Source: Berberis thunbergii
Taxonomy: Eukaryota > Streptophyta > Magnoliopsida > Ranunculales > Berberidaceae
Direction of reading: 5' to 3'
DNA length: 64,000 bases
NCBI GenBank assembly: GCA_003290165.1
Contig: QNQO01010685.1
Location: 1-64,000 of the forward strand
The position numbers and the translations under genes were made by a program. Positions 37,216 to 49,467 of the stretch are shown in pieces. The number at the start of each line of letters is the position of its first letter. Within the stretch, counting starts at the first letter, position 1. Below the pieces are notes generated by a model. The model ran no database searches. It saw only the letters and a list, made by a program, of their open reading frames with translations, and had not been told where the DNA came from.

Positions 37216-37599
37216 CTGATATGGGATGGTTGACTGGTGTGTTATAGGGGATGCTAAGTCGAACCCCAATTATGGCATATCAAGATAATATTATCCGCTG
37301 CTATTTTTCTAAATAGTATTTTATTCTAAACTTTTAACTTGTACAAATATGGGCAGCCTTTAAGCATTAAGACTCCAAAATATTTTATCTGAATAGGCAT
37401 ACAAAGATTCGAAGAAAATCTCTCTCCAAAATATTTCATCCCAATAGGCACACCCCTAAAGAATTGAGCAACCCTTTGCCAATTGTTAACCCACTAAACT
37501 AAGGAAACACTGACTGGTTTAATGTTGAGGAAATCCTTAGGAAGAAGTTACAAAGTTACCTCACATAGCTGCAATTAATAAACAAGTCATCAATGGTTT

Positions 37600-38975
37600 C
37601 TTTCTCTTCATTGCACATGATACGCTCAGCTTTCTAATGGAGATGAACTAGTTGATCTTATTGATTGCAAATTAGCAATATTGTCATCGAAGTACCTTGG
37701 TCTCCTCTTAGGAGCAAAATTCAGAAGAATAAGCAAATGTTTGATGGTTGGAAATGGCGGATGGCAATAACAAGCACAATTGAGATGACATCATCGAGAG
37801 TGAGGAAAAAAGAATTCCTACATGGAAATGCAAATACCTCTCTAAAGCCAGCAAGTTAGTTGTGATTAAATCCTTTCTCGAGTCTTCTAATTTACCAAAT
37901 GTCCTTGATTAACATACTGGCTTCTATCGTTGTTAAGATCGAAAAATGTATGAGGGATTTTTATGGGGCACCTCTCCTCTAAGTATCGCTTAACTTCTTG
38001 GCATAATGTTTGTAAACCATTTATTCAAGGCGGACTGAGTGTGCATAAGGTTAAACTCATGAATACTTGGCTCTTAAGCAAGTGGATATGAAGATATGGC
38101 TTTGAGAAGTCAGCACTATGGAGAGGAATCATTTAAAGTAAATATGGCTCTCACAAGGGAAACTGGTACACATAAAATCTCTCAAACGTGTGGGTATTAT
38201 GAATGCCAAAGGTGAGTTTAGCAAGCACATTTCCTACAAATTGCAATCTGGAAGCAATGTTGATTTCTGGCATAACTCTTGTGGTCACTTTTTCAGTCAT
38301 ATTTGGCATCTCTAACAACAAAACAAGAGCTGTTAATGAATTTTGGAAGTCTCATAACGGCCATAATGAGTGGGATTGAAACTTGAGAAGAAAAATTTAT
38401 GATTGGGACTTGAATGAATTCAACAATTTGATTTATTTGATTGACCCAGTTCAATTATCTCTTCAAGAAGACAGGTGGGTACAAAAAAAAGACAAGAAGT
38501 TTAGTATATAAACAATGTATGAGAGTCTCCTTGAAGAACAATTTCAAGCCAACAACCATCAGCCTTTGTTCATGACCGAAGGAAATTTTGTTGAAGCATA
38601 CCCCGCTAGAGTGAATTCTTTCATTGGGAGTGTGGTCCATGATAGAACTCTCACCTTCGATAACTTGAGGAAGCAAGGATGGACTACCCCCAATAGATGT
38701 GGCTTATGCGGCGTTGAGGAAGAAAGCATCAATCACTTGCTTTTTCATGTTCAATCACCAAGAAGATTTGAGAAAAGTTCATGGCAGAGTTTGGGATGGA
38801 CGCAGTAGTTCAAGGCTCAATCAAAGATTGGTTAATGGGGTGGAATGATCGACCGAACTTCAGCTCATTGAGAACATGGTTATCAAAGACTTTGCCTCAT
38901 GCCTTCATTTGGACAGTTTGGAAAGAACACATAATAGGGTGTTCAACAATTCAGCTTTTACGGAGCATTAAATAA
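37600..38975 (+). pseudogene. L1-type LINE ORF2 remnant (plus strand)
   Basis: In order: ILSSKYLGLLLGAKFR (37676-37730), FIQGGLSVHKVKLMNTWLL (38020-38080), SALWRGII, FDNLRKQGWTTPNRCGLCG and EEESINHLLFHV (38660-38755; the zinc-binding reverse transcriptase domain with CxxC...HxxxH), and an out-of-frame HAFIWTVWKEHNNR-like end near 38910. Several stops. It is antisense to the EXS gene, within its presumed 5' UTR intron. Confidence 0.82.
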
Positions 38976-39721
38976 TCTTATATTAGGATGAAAATTTGGT
39001 GTTGGGGAAATAATGCAAAAATCATCAGGAATTTGCCCTTGGATAACTTTATGTTTGGGTGGGAAAATTGTGTTATAGTTGTTTTTGTCCTTGAGAGGTG
39101 GTGGTGTTTCGTGAAATTCTGCTTCACTAATCTTTTTTTTTCCATCAATGAATTTTTTTGTTTTGCCTCACAAAAATTTAAAATAACCCCGCCTACCTTT
39201 TTTGCCAAGTTATCTTTTGTAGGGATCTTCCTCATTAGGTTGGCGCACCTAAAGAAACAAACACGAGGGGGAGTTTCTTGATCCATGCCTTTTTTACGTT
39301 AAATTGGGTCAACTTAGCGGGATAGTTAGACTCGTAGATTCCTTGATAACATGATTTAACAGAGAGGTCTTCCTTAGGGGGTGTTTGTTTTGAATTAATA
39401 TCTAACATCTTATTAAGAGGGAACCTAACGCATGAGATTTACAAATTTAGGGTATTTTTATTTTAGAAATTTGGAGTTTTATAATATTAGGAAAGTTGTT
39501 TATTTTTTGCAAGTATAATAGTTTTAGGAATTACTATTTGTCATAAGCTAGAAAATAGGCATTGTCTATTTTGAGTAGGATTTGAATTTCTGTTGTACGA
39601 GTCTTATTTTGGTCTATAAATAGACCCTAGTTGTAATTGAATTTTGGTCAAAGTTGAATAAAGGTAGATTTTAGAATATGAATTCTGCAGAGCTCTATTT
39701 GCAAATTGTGATTTGCTTTAG

Positions 39722-39733
39722 TTGGTATCAGAG
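39722..39733 (+). other. tRNA-iMet primer binding site
   Basis: TTGGTATCAGAG a few bases after the end of the left LTR matches the initiator tRNA-Met complement. Confidence 0.75.
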
Positions 39734-40025
39734 TGCATTTCATATCCTGATTTGCTTTTGAAGTTTTTATCATCACCATTGAAGACTTTTTTTATGACCA
39801 CCATCATCGTTATCATTGCGCGTGATTACAAGTCTTTATTGAAGTTAGTTTGAACAAAAATTATTGTGAAGAATGAAGAATGAAGAATGTCAAGAATTGG
39901 TTAGCACAAGCAATCGAAGAAATTTTGAATACCATCAGAGCTACCTTGGAACGTATTAATACGCGACTTGATGGTCATCCTCCTCCTCAAGCACATCATC
40001 GAATCTCGTTAGGTGCACAAACAAC

Positions 40026-40543
40026 ATGTTCCTCACCATGAGCCACCAAGGCAAAACAATCTGTTTTTTAAGGGAAGAACTAGGTTCTGATCTAGAAGGT
40101 TGGTTAGATTGTGCCGAACAATATCAACTTCTTCAAGGAATTCCTGATAATCATATGGTTCTGTTAGCTGGATTGAACTTAACAAGTGAATCTTCTTCTT
40201 GGTATCGCTGGATGTGTCGTTCTATTGGAGCTATGAGTTGGATTGAATTTTCTCAAAGCATGTGCATAACATTGATGATGGACAACATCTTGATCCGGGT
40301 GGTGCATTGTCTAAACATTCGCAAACTAGAACTGTGTGTGAATACATCGATGAATTTGAGCAAATCTTCCAATCCTCAAAGTTCATCTTATTAGTATGCT
40401 TATTTCTAGTTTACATGCCTGGAATTCGCATCTTACATCCTAAATATCTTACTGATACTTTTGAATATGCAATTCATCAAAAAGAGGAAATTATTTTGGT
40501 CCAAGAATATAGATCGTCACAATTTTCTAAAGGTATTCGTTAA
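40026..40543 (+). pseudogene. Gag fragment of the short LTR element
   Basis: Two overlapping frames (40026-40394 and 40262-40543) give DLEGWLDCAEQYQLLQGIP, LLAGLNLTSESSSWYRWM and TRTVCEYIDEFEQIFQSSK, the pattern of a Gypsy gag core (W..AE.YF, L.G.A..WY.W, V..Y...FE). One frameshift splits it; a stop ends it at 40541. Confidence 0.65.
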
Positions 40544-40885
40544 AGATACTTTTGCAAACTACTCCAAAAATAATGTGTTGTGGTCAAGAAGGTCATCTTC
40601 AAGCTAATCCCTGATTCCCTTGTTTTTGTGTTTGTTTAGTCCCTAAACAGGAATAAGAGGAATTCAAAGAAAAACTTGTAAATAAAAAGAAAGACCCCTA
40701 GTTGAGTAGGGATTTTTTTTTTTTAATTTCAGTAAGGAACTCATCTACTCCATTAAGCAGTATTATTGAACCGTGAGTAACAAGCGATGAAACTAAAGAC
40801 AGAGAGCCAAACTATAAGAAAAATAAACCTCTCCAGACCATATAAGTGCTTGTCAAGCCCATGCAAAGGGTTTGGTCATTAATTC

Positions 40886-40960
40886 AGGTTGCTAACTCAA
40901 CGGTAGAGTACTCAACTTTTAAGTGCAGCTAGAATATTTTACACTTTTGCCCAAGTTCCG
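40886..40960 (+). pseudogene. Plastid trnK-UUU 5' exon-like fragment (nuclear plastid insertion)
   Basis: GGTTGCTAACTCAACGGTAG, then AGTACTCAACTTTTAAG and TGCAGCTAGAATATTTTACAC match the plastid trnK-UUU 5' exon plus the first bases of its group II intron (the plastid form has GGCTTTTAAG|TGCGACTAG), with a few changes. Only the 5' half of the tRNA is present and there is no 3' exon, so it cannot give a tRNA. How far plastid sequence extends beyond this was not determined. Confidence 0.65.
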
Positions 40961-41154
40961 TCTCTTTTACTCAAAAAATAAGAAAGTCCTAATTTCTAAT
41001 AGGAGATTTCTAATACTGAACTACTAGTTGATGACACTAAAAGAAAATGAAGTTGAGGTTGATATTATTTAGGCAGAATTTTGTTGGCTCATGTTCTTGT
41101 CTGATTTGGTTCATGGAAAACTCTTTCGGCGATTTAGGACTCTGCTTAATCTAT

Positions 41155-41585
41155 CACTTTTCAAGGCTCATATTATATTTGATAATGGAAGTAACGTGAA
41201 CTTGATTTTAAGGCGTATGGTTGATTCTCTGTCCTTCTCTAACAACTCTCTGTTATAAGAAAATGTAACATACTTTTAAAGTGGGAAGTTATGAGAATTT
41301 GACGAAAATTATTCGTGTGGGTATACACTTCGATGGGTTTAAAGACTACATCTTGTTTTAGATTAGCATTTTGGATGGCTTGTGACGTGATCTTAGGTAT
41401 TACTTGGCAATATCGTGTTCGTGTAGTTTATAGTGCTTCGAATCAAACATATCGCATATCCAATGGTCAAAAAGTTTTCATGCTCAAGAGTCGATCATTA
41501 TCTAATCACCACAAGTTACTTGTCTCAAGAAAGGATTTGTTGTTTATCTCCCACAACACAAGCAACCCAGTTGGAAAAAACAAAC
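41155..41585 (+). pseudogene. Aspartic protease fragment of the short LTR element
   Basis: The frame reads AHIIFDNGSNVNLI, an altered Asp-Ser/Thr-Gly active-site region of a retroelement protease (D-N-G-S here), and further on DVILGITWQYRVRVVYSASN, the usual LG.xW end of such proteases. Stops and a frame change intervene. The sequence then runs directly towards the right LTR. Confidence 0.6.
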
Positions 41586-42279
41586 CGACATTCGTCAATG
41601 AAGCATCCAACTCGTCAGGCTTCGAGTTTTTAAGAGGAGCCCAATGCACGGGATTTACAAATTTAGGGTATATTTATTTGGGAAATTAGGAGTTTAATAA
41701 TATTAGAAAAAAATTTACTTTTTTGCAAGTCTTTGCAGTTTTAGGAATTACTATTTGTCTTAGGCAAGGAAATTGGCAATGTCTATTTCGAGTGGGATTT
41801 GAGTTTTGTTTTAGGAGTCTTATTTTAATCTATAAATAGATCTTAGTTTTAATTGAATTTTGGGTGGAGTTGAATAAAAGTAGATTTTAGAGTAGGAATT
41901 CTGTGGAGTTTTATTTGCAAATTGCTATTTGCATCATAACTTTAACTAGAGGAAAATATCTTAATAAGATGTCTTAGACAAGGAAATAGGCTAGTTAGAG
42001 GTTTACTTATGTCTAATGGAAGTTAGAGGCAATATTTGAATCACATGTTTACATTTTACCAAACATGTCAGTGAGCTGCCATTTTTTTAAAATAATTTTA
42101 CTCAGCCATATCCATTTGTTGTGTTCAACAGTTACTGTACAAGCCTATAACAGGTCCATAATAGTTAGCACATGGATTTCCAATAACTGAGACCATGTCT
42201 TTAAGTGTAAGTTCCAGCCCATGGAATCCCCTGTTTGCTGAACTTGTTGATTACTTTGTGCAGAGAAGACCTTGTTGAT

Positions 42280-43440
42280 TACTTTTTGCAGAGCTGACCT
42301 TGTTGATTACTTTTTGCAGAGATGTTGAAGATTAATTGGAATTCCAACTTTAGATGTTTGTTGAGTGACCATTTGTTTTCACAAAACATGGTTTTCTCCC
42401 CATTTCCCACTTTGATTTCAACATCATTTTGAAATGGGACTTGGACACTCACAATGCTTCTCCACACACGACACCCATTGCTTGAACTGGAACCAACCTG
42501 TCAGAGTCTCCCTGTACTTTGTTGCAATTATTTGTCTCAATAAAGCCTCCTGCTCGGTGCCGAAGTGCCTCAGCCATTTAGCTAGCAGAACCTTACTGGT
42601 CTCCACTACTTCGTATTGCCAGCCTTCCCTGCTCAGTTGGAAAACACACTTGAAATCAACTCTTGTTTCATCTTCCAAGTGTCGAGCCTTTTATCAATTC
42701 TCAGAAGCACCTCATCCCACTCAGAGATAGGTCCAAGTATTTACATGACAGCTTTGAAGTTTTGCAAACCAAGTATGTATGCAAACTTATCTAAATCTCC
42801 CACCTGACTTACTGCAAATAATTGAATTTTACTGAAGTTACATCAAAGCCTGAAAATCGCTTCAAAGCATATGAGGATGTGCCTCAGGGATTTCACTTGG
42901 TTCACTCCTGGTTGAAGAAAATAGACCACATCACCTACATATTGAATAATTGCAAATGAAGGGCTATTAGGAGCAGACTCAATCCCTGAACTCTGCCCAT
43001 TTGAACTGCCATCATCACCATTTCTGAGAGTCCTTCAGCTGCAATGAGAAGATAAGTGGCAGACTCTCCTCAAGCTTCTGGAGAACCCGTGCGTTGAACC
43101 GTCGATGGAGAATCTGCCCCTGTTCAAACATGTTCTACGTAATTTAGCTGGGAAGCCTATCACTTGCGAGTCCAAGTTCAAACGTGTTCAAACATGTTAA
43201 ACATCTGATCGATGTAGTCCAAGTTCAGGCAATCAAATGCCTTTGCCAAGTCCTGGTTGCAGATAAGACCTATCTGATTGTCTTCCCTTGCGAGTCAACT
43301 AACTCACTAAGGACAATGTCAATTCTTTGGCAGACACTGACTGGAGGATTGGAATGGAGAAACAATGTGAGGCATAAGCAGCATGAGTCGTGAAGAAACT
43401 TGGTGATTATTTTATTAGCGTTTTCTCCAAGGTCCATTTT
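42280..43440 (-). pseudogene. L1-type LINE ORF2 remnant
   Basis: On the minus strand: NQDLAKAFDCLNLDYIDQMF (43260-43200), YVGDVVYFLQPGVNQVKSL (about 42930), LLAKWLRHFGTEQEALLRQI (42600-42540), and KVGNGEKTMFCENKW (42420-42370). These are, in order, the reverse transcriptase DLEKAYD box, a degraded YADD box, the post-palm WLWRFG region and the GNG..FW.D.W box. Frames shift between them. Confidence 0.78.
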
Positions 43441-44827
43441 CTTGAACACCTAACCGTGGAGCGCCAAAATGCTACGCCTTACTCTAGGTGACAGGCAACC
43501 AAGGTTCCGGAATCTCAAACGCTTCAGTTGCATCTCATGAACGAGAAATAGAATCAAACAATTACCTTATGAGGTGAAAACATTAAAGTACCCAATTCTC
43601 ATTATTCTAGTATTTTCAGGATGAAATGAGATCATAACTTATTTGGTGGATTTTTTTAAGTACTTAGAAGCTAAGTTCTAACTCCAGAAGTTTTGAACCT
43701 TCTAAATGAGTTTGTTTTGCTTCTGAATGGGTTCATGATTAGAAGTTGTAAAATTAAAAGTTGTTTGATTTAGGTGTTGACTTGAAGTTTTTTACATTTT
43801 GCCCACCACCACAACTCCCACTGCCCACCACAAACCACCAATGTCAACCCCCTTCTCCACCTGTTTTCTCTCTTCCAAATATTATTGAGATCCCTTTCTA
43901 CCGCTACAAAACTAACTTATATCCATCTCTATTCCTCATACAATAAAGGGGAAGAGAAAGTGATAGAGGAATGGGAAGAAGAGGAGGAGGAGAGGCTAGG
44001 GAGGGTGATGGCAACAGTGTGGCACTGCTCACATGAAAAAAATGAGGTGTTGAAAAGAGGGGATGGTTGGTAGAGGAGAGGGGTAGCAAGAATCATTACG
44101 AATATACCCACGAATGGTCTCCTTCAATTTACTTTGGCCAGAAAAATGATAATTTTGTGTCTTTCCCTTGCTAGCTAGGATCGACGTGTCCCACTTCTTA
44201 TTAAGATTTATGAGTATGTTCAAAATAAAAAGTAAACACCCTCTCAGATAGATGCCGACGACTCAAAATTTTAATCCTCTAGCTAAGGTAAATGTATCCC
44301 TTAGCACACTTTTTCTAACAGGGATACTAACGTCAACAAAATTAGAAATAAGCATACACCTCAGCAGATTTTATTCGTGCAACAAGCATGAAGATGTTCA
44401 TAAGTGATGAAACCCCATGCAGTGATTTATTTCGTTTCGATCTATAAACCAAAAAAAAAAATTGTTAAACATCCCATTCTTACATAGAACTAAACAATGT
44501 AACATCTCCCAACTATGCCTAAACTTGACTTGCATACATACTCAAATTCACACCTGCTAGGCTGCTACAGAATAACATATGAAAGAGAGCAAAATAGGAA
44601 ATGGATCTAGTCATCTAGATCCCGTGCCTTTAAAGCTCTTAAATTTAACAAAAATAACATTGGCGAAAGATACTGACAATATACTACACACCCAATAAAA
44701 TGAAACAATTGAGAGTCTATTTTGATTGACTGATTTGAGAGATTTGACCGAAATGGCCATGAACAGAGGCCTGGGTTCTCTAACTTAGTTCACATAAACA
44801 TAATGAAGATGATGAAGAAACTGACCT
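43441..44827. other. Presumed 5' UTR intron sequence, no gene
   Basis: Contains a pyrimidine/purine-rich low-complexity block (43800-44090) whose short frames are not believable. No transposon ends were recognised. Confidence 0.4.
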
Positions 44828-45099
44828 GTGCTGAGGACGTCGAGGGAGGAGGTGATGAAGAGGGGACTCAGCTTCGGTAATGGAGTTGATGCTAAGAGAG
44901 AGAATTGACCGAGATTAAACGGCTAGATCAGATTGAGGCCCGGTGGTTAAGATCGAAATAAAGCCGTCTTTGCAAGCAAAGGTCTCTCTCAGAGAGAGTT
45001 TGTGCTGTGCCTGAGCAAAACAAGGCTTACAAGACTATTTACTCTTCAAAATAATTTTGGTTTGTGAAACTGGCTATATTGGGAAATCTTATTTATGGG

Positions 45100-46157
45100 A
45101 AAACCTTTGTTCAACCTAATTACCCAACTTAATTTTTTATTTTCCTTTTAAAATTTTCAGCACCATTTTAAAAAAATATTATATTTTATTTCCTTAATTA
45201 TGTGTCACATATGAAATTATAGGTGTATTTGGTTGCATGAAATTCTAAAATGGGAATTGGAATCTCGTTCCATGGCATCTCATGTCTTGGACTTAGCCAA
45301 CTTTGTTGTTTGCTTGTCCATGAGAATTAGATTCCAATTTCTATCATGAGTGTTTGGTTGCCTAAAACAAATCATGGGAATTTTTTTGTTTTATTTTTTA
45401 ATTATGGAGATCCACAATTCCCCCAACCAATTCTACTTTGTAGAACCCGAGAACCACTTCGAAAGTCCCCTTTTAGCGTTCTCATTACCCAATTCAAGGA
45501 AAACTCCCAACCCAATCGCTCAAGTATTTCATGTCCATTGTGTCTCAAAAATTTACACATACTCCTTCATGTTTAGTTAATTTGCTTTGTAGTTTCAACA
45601 TCTTTTAAGCTGGATTAGTATTTTATATGAATATATAATCAGGGTGAAAACATAACAAATGGTTTATCACAAGTTCTACAACTTGAATCGAAGCAATCTC
45701 TTGTTACCATAACTTCTAAAGTCAATATCTCTACAGTACGCGACTTGCAGATTATAATAGGAATGGTCTCAAGCATACCAAATTGGGTTTTTAAAAGTTT
45801 AAGGCAGAGTATTTTGTGTATACTTGCTAAGCTTGATGTAAATCTATTACAAAGATGTCAACTTTCTTGTTTTTGCAATATATTGCAAAACAATCTTGAG
45901 TTAGTCACATGTTGCAAGCATTCTACTTCATGCATACTGACATTACTGTTACTACTTCCTGTACATTGAGTCTGTATGATTGTGGGTTCTAACAAGTAAC
46001 AAGTAGCTTAAAATGATTTTAACAACTTTCCGTACATTTGCAATCTTGACCCCACAAATACAACTTCCATAATTTATATGTCAAATGTCTATTTATAATC
46101 AGATAAAGATATCAAAATAAGAGGGTATTTAGTATCAGAACTGCCAAAATGCGATGT
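45100..46157. other. Intergenic, no gene seen
   Basis: AT-rich. Around 45218-45400 the GTGTTTGGTTGC-type sequence appears twice (GTGTATTTGGTTGCATGAAA, GAGTGTTTGGTTGCCTAAAA), a typical MITE end motif, but no matched ends or target duplication were established. Confidence 0.4.
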
Positions 46158-46390
46158 AAACAAGTGTTGCTATTGCTGCCTGCTGCAAACAAGTGTTGCT
46201 ATTGCTGCCTGCTGCAAACAAGTGTTGTTGCTACCAAAATCTTCCAACAAATCATATTCTGGACTTGTGTTTCATAATAAACATCTAATTGATTTTTCGT
46301 AACGGAAAACAGGAGCCAACAAATCATATTGAGGACTTGTGTTTCATGATAAACATCAAATTGAATTTTCATAAGGGAAAGTTGATACAA
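46158..46390. repeat. Two adjacent small tandem repeats
   Basis: 46158-46227: about 2.4 copies of a 29-bp unit (AAACAAGTGTTGCTATTGCT, then GCCTGCTGC), nearly identical. 46246-46390: two copies of a ~75-bp unit sharing CAACAAATCATATT, GGACTTGTGTTTCAT and ATAAACATC. They lie just outside the low-coordinate end of the Athila-like element. Confidence 0.85.
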
Positions 46391-46400
46391 ATAGTTGAGT

Positions 46401-48046
46401 TGATCAATTTAGTATAGAGTGAAACACTGTGACAAAATTCATTATTTTGTGATTGTAGTATAGAATAAGTAGGGATCGTTTTGGACCGGAGATTGGAGGG
46501 TTTGCCAACTAACACTAAGAATAACTAAAAGACAACTAACAACATAATTAAGTAAACATTGGGGGATTGGATTTTAAGTTTAACTATGAAAATAACTATG
46601 AAAATTACTGTAAAGATAATATAACTAAAGGGATGGCAAAGATGAGAAAATAGCTAAGGGTTTATCTCCACACACCAAACATATGCTCATAAATCAATAT
46701 TCAATAATTACTTGCTAACTCGTGAGAGACAATGTTCAAGATTAACCGTGATCATCACTGCATTAATCTTATTATTTTTTCAAGTTCGTTGAATTAAACT
46801 CAGCGCCACTTTCAAACCATTTTTATCATGCTATCTAATCAAAAATTGCAAGTTAAATAAACAATACAAGATCATTAAGTTTTGTGAAAATTATTAACAC
46901 TGACTAGGCAAATTACAAGTATGATCAGCATCTTGTTCTTACCTAGGCTTTTACTTAACCTTACCAACGTTCTTTAGTATTTACTACTTGCGAATACAAG
47001 ATTATAACAATTAGGTGAAACTCTCCCATACTTTAGCCCCAGATCCTAGCATGTTTACTAAGTTTGCCACCTTAACAAACATAAAAAGAAAAGTTCTCTA
47101 TAAAGCAGTTAAACAAAACACAATCACTAATAGCAAGAAAGATTAAATTCAATTAATTTATAAAACACATGTTCGGGGCTTCAAATCCACCCCTAACTAA
47201 GAGGAGTTTAGCTAGACATATTAATTATGTTCAAACAGTAACCCATAATCAATAATCAAGCGAAATAAGAAAACTAGATATGAGAAGAAACTAAACACTA
47301 TCGCCGTGCGTGGTGGTGGAGAAAGGGTTCTGGGTGCGAATAGCAGAGAGGAAGAGCAATAAGTTTTTCCTCTTCTTTTTCGGGATCTACTCCTTCTTCA
47401 TTTTCGATCTGTTTTTACTGTGAGATTGGACTGTGAACAATGAAGGCGAGGAGCGGGATGGGTCAGGTGGCGTTGTGGAAGAGTTTGGCGAGGTTGCTGT
47501 TTCGAAGAGGATGGTGAGAGAGATGAAGCAAGCGATAGGGAATGTGAATAGAGTTTGTGGTTTCGATAATGGGCTAGGGTTTGCGACAATTAGGGACAGC
47601 GAGATAGAGGGACTGAGACGATGGTGTTGGCTGGATTGCGGGGAAGATGAGGCTTGTTGTGGTTGCAAGCGTGATGAGGAGGTTATGGTTGCAATGAATT
47701 GCGAGGAGCGAGATGGGTGGGTGCGTTGAGGATGTTGTGGATGGATACGTTGAGGATGTTGTGGTTGCAAGTGTGGATGAGGAGGCTATTGTTGGATGAT
47801 TTTTCCAAAGCAAGATATCATCCCTTTTATAATTGTTTTTTGCTTGGTTTCCTTCTTTGCGTGGTTTCCTTTTGCAATCAATATTTCTAAATTGCCAATT
47901 TGTTTCACTTAGCTTCTATTTTGGAATCTTGTAATTGGAAACCTACACAAACACGAAAATAACAATTAGTATCATAATTAACAAGTAATAACCAAAAATA
48001 CATATAGAAATATGATACTAAAAATAGCTTAATTATGTTCCTATCA
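46401..48046 (-). repeat. 3' LTR of the Athila-like element
   Basis: Pairs with 53546-55272 over almost its whole length; for example both carry TGATTGTAGTATAGAATAAG near the low end and TTTTGGAATCTTGTAATTG near the high end. On the minus strand it starts TGATAGGAACATAAT. The low end, about 45 bp, aligns poorly with the other LTR. Confidence 0.88.
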
Positions 48047-48060
48047 AATTCCCTCATACT
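48047..48060 (-). other. Polypurine tract of the Athila-like element
   Basis: On the minus strand AGTATGAGGGAATT directly precedes the TGATAGG start of the 3' LTR; Athila elements typically have AAGTGTGGGGGAATT here. Confidence 0.75.
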
Positions 48061-49459
48061 TATCTTTTGCTAGTCCTCAAGCAAATCCAAAAAACAAAAA
48101 TAAAAGACTCAAATGACTCAATCTATACTTTCCAACATTTGTCTAAGAGATTTTCAACGAATCATGACATGTTAAAATTATTTGTAAACACAAGATAAAA
48201 TCCACATCATTAAAAAATTAATACATGTTCAAAGTAATGATATAAAAATTAACAATTAAATCAATCTAAGTGATTGTGAAACTCACGCGCGTGCCAAGAA
48301 GAATTAACCCAAAAATCTCACTAGGTGCATTCTTTTCTTTTTTACTGATTATTTGGTAAAATCATTCTTCATGTTCTAGTTATATGTGAGAGGATTATGT
48401 AAAAGAGAAACAAATAGCTCACATATGATATAACAAGAAAGAATGACATTTTTTTTTGCACCTCTTTCTTATTGAACTGTCTACCACAAGGGTCTTCCCC
48501 CACACTTGTTTTTCAACATACCTTGAACCATAATAAAAATCTTTGTAAACCAAATTATGCTCCACTCTTTTAATTAGGTTAGGGATAGAAAATAAGGGTA
48601 ATGAAACAAAAGACTTAATAACCGGCTCAATGGGGTTAACCTAAAGGAAATATATCATGGATCAGACTTATTTGGCAATGGTGGAAACTAGGTGCCTTTA
48701 TCATGTCAAGCGTATTATGAAATTGAATATTGCTTTGAATGAAATCAATACAAGATCTAGTGTTTTATCCTTAATTATGAAAGCAATCCAAGTAGCAACC
48801 AAAACAAACAAAATTGAGATCATGCAACGAATTATTATTGACAAAAAAATGAAATATGACATAATTAAAAACTCTCAAAATCAAAGGAACAAGGCTCAAA
48901 ACTAACATATGGGTTATAATGAATTAAATTCAATTAAGCATGCTATGAGTACCAATTACTAAGTTGATAACATGTGAATTTTCATATGATAGCCATGAAT
49001 AAACATTAACCAAAGAATAATATTAGATATTAAATCATGTTTATAAATCACCTTAAAGTCATGCAATTAAAAACCAAATCTCATCATTGTGTAGGAAAAT
49101 ATCCTAAGACTCAAAATACCTAATTTTTTTAATGACACTAATACCAACAAAGAAAATAAAAACCAACATTTTTTTAATGGACTGACACTTTTTATTTTTT
49201 TAAATTATTGTTTTTTCAAAATAAAAACAACGTTGTTGCCCCCCCCCCCTCCATACTTAAACCTAACATTGTCCTCAATGTTAATAAATTATAGCACATG
49301 CAATGAAAAAATTTAAAAGAGGAAAAAACAAACTACTAACAAACAAAAGCAGAAATAACGAAAAGAAAATAAAGGAATAGAAAAGCAAATCTGATTGGGT
49401 TGCCTCCCAAGAAGCGTTTGTTTTAACGTCGTGTAGCCTGACGGTATTTCCAATTAATC
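48061..49459 (-). other. 3' non-coding part of the Athila-like element
   Basis: Lies between the hAT insertion and the polypurine tract. No env-like or other protein frame could be recognised; the short frame 48657-48905 on the plus strand has no recognisable features. Confidence 0.5.
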
Positions 49460-49467
49460 ATCAGAAT

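Larger units (their letters stand above)
39414..41932 (+). mobile_element. Short, deleted Ty3/Gypsy LTR element
   Basis: Direct repeats of about 300 bp at about 39414-39717 and 41630-41932 share long blocks (GGGATTTACAAATTTAGGGTA, against GAGATTTACAAATTTAGGGTA) and TCTATAAATAGA TATA-like boxes. A TTGGTATCAGAG initiator-Met primer site follows the first. The interior holds a gag fragment and a protease fragment only, so reverse transcriptase and integrase are lost. The exact LTR starts are unclear because a purine-rich AAGAGG is shared upstream of both copies. No target duplication was identified. Confidence 0.75.
35905..44990 (-). other. Probable 5' UTR of the EXS gene, split by an ~8.9 kb intron
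   Basis: Upstream of the start codon is an acceptor (TTTTGCAG, exon from 35970). At 44828 a strong donor, CAG|GTCAGT on the minus strand, ends a CT-rich stretch (44828 to about 44990) that looks like a plant 5' UTR. A TATAAA-like ATAAATAAG lies near 45090 on the same strand. The short leader 35970-35905 contains a three-codon upstream ORF. Joining these two exons is inference; a cDNA would be needed to prove it. Confidence 0.45.

Noticed and set aside
40886..40935. Functional tRNA-Lys gene
   Set aside because: Only the plastid trnK 5' exon is present; there is no 3' half to fold a tRNA, and the intron is truncated.
39391..41990. A larger MITE holding the short LTR element (inverted CTAACATCTTATTAAG and CTTAATAAGATGTCTTAG)
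   Set aside because: The inverted match is short and AT-rich, the outer sequences do not pair further, and no target duplication was seen.
43761..44111. Several 60-aa frames on both strands
   Set aside because: Low-complexity purine/pyrimidine sequence gives open frames on both strands; no motif or splice support.
48657..48905. 82-aa plus-strand frame in the Athila element
   Set aside because: Composition is biased to Ile/Lys/Asn from AT-rich DNA, and it is antisense to the element with no domain.
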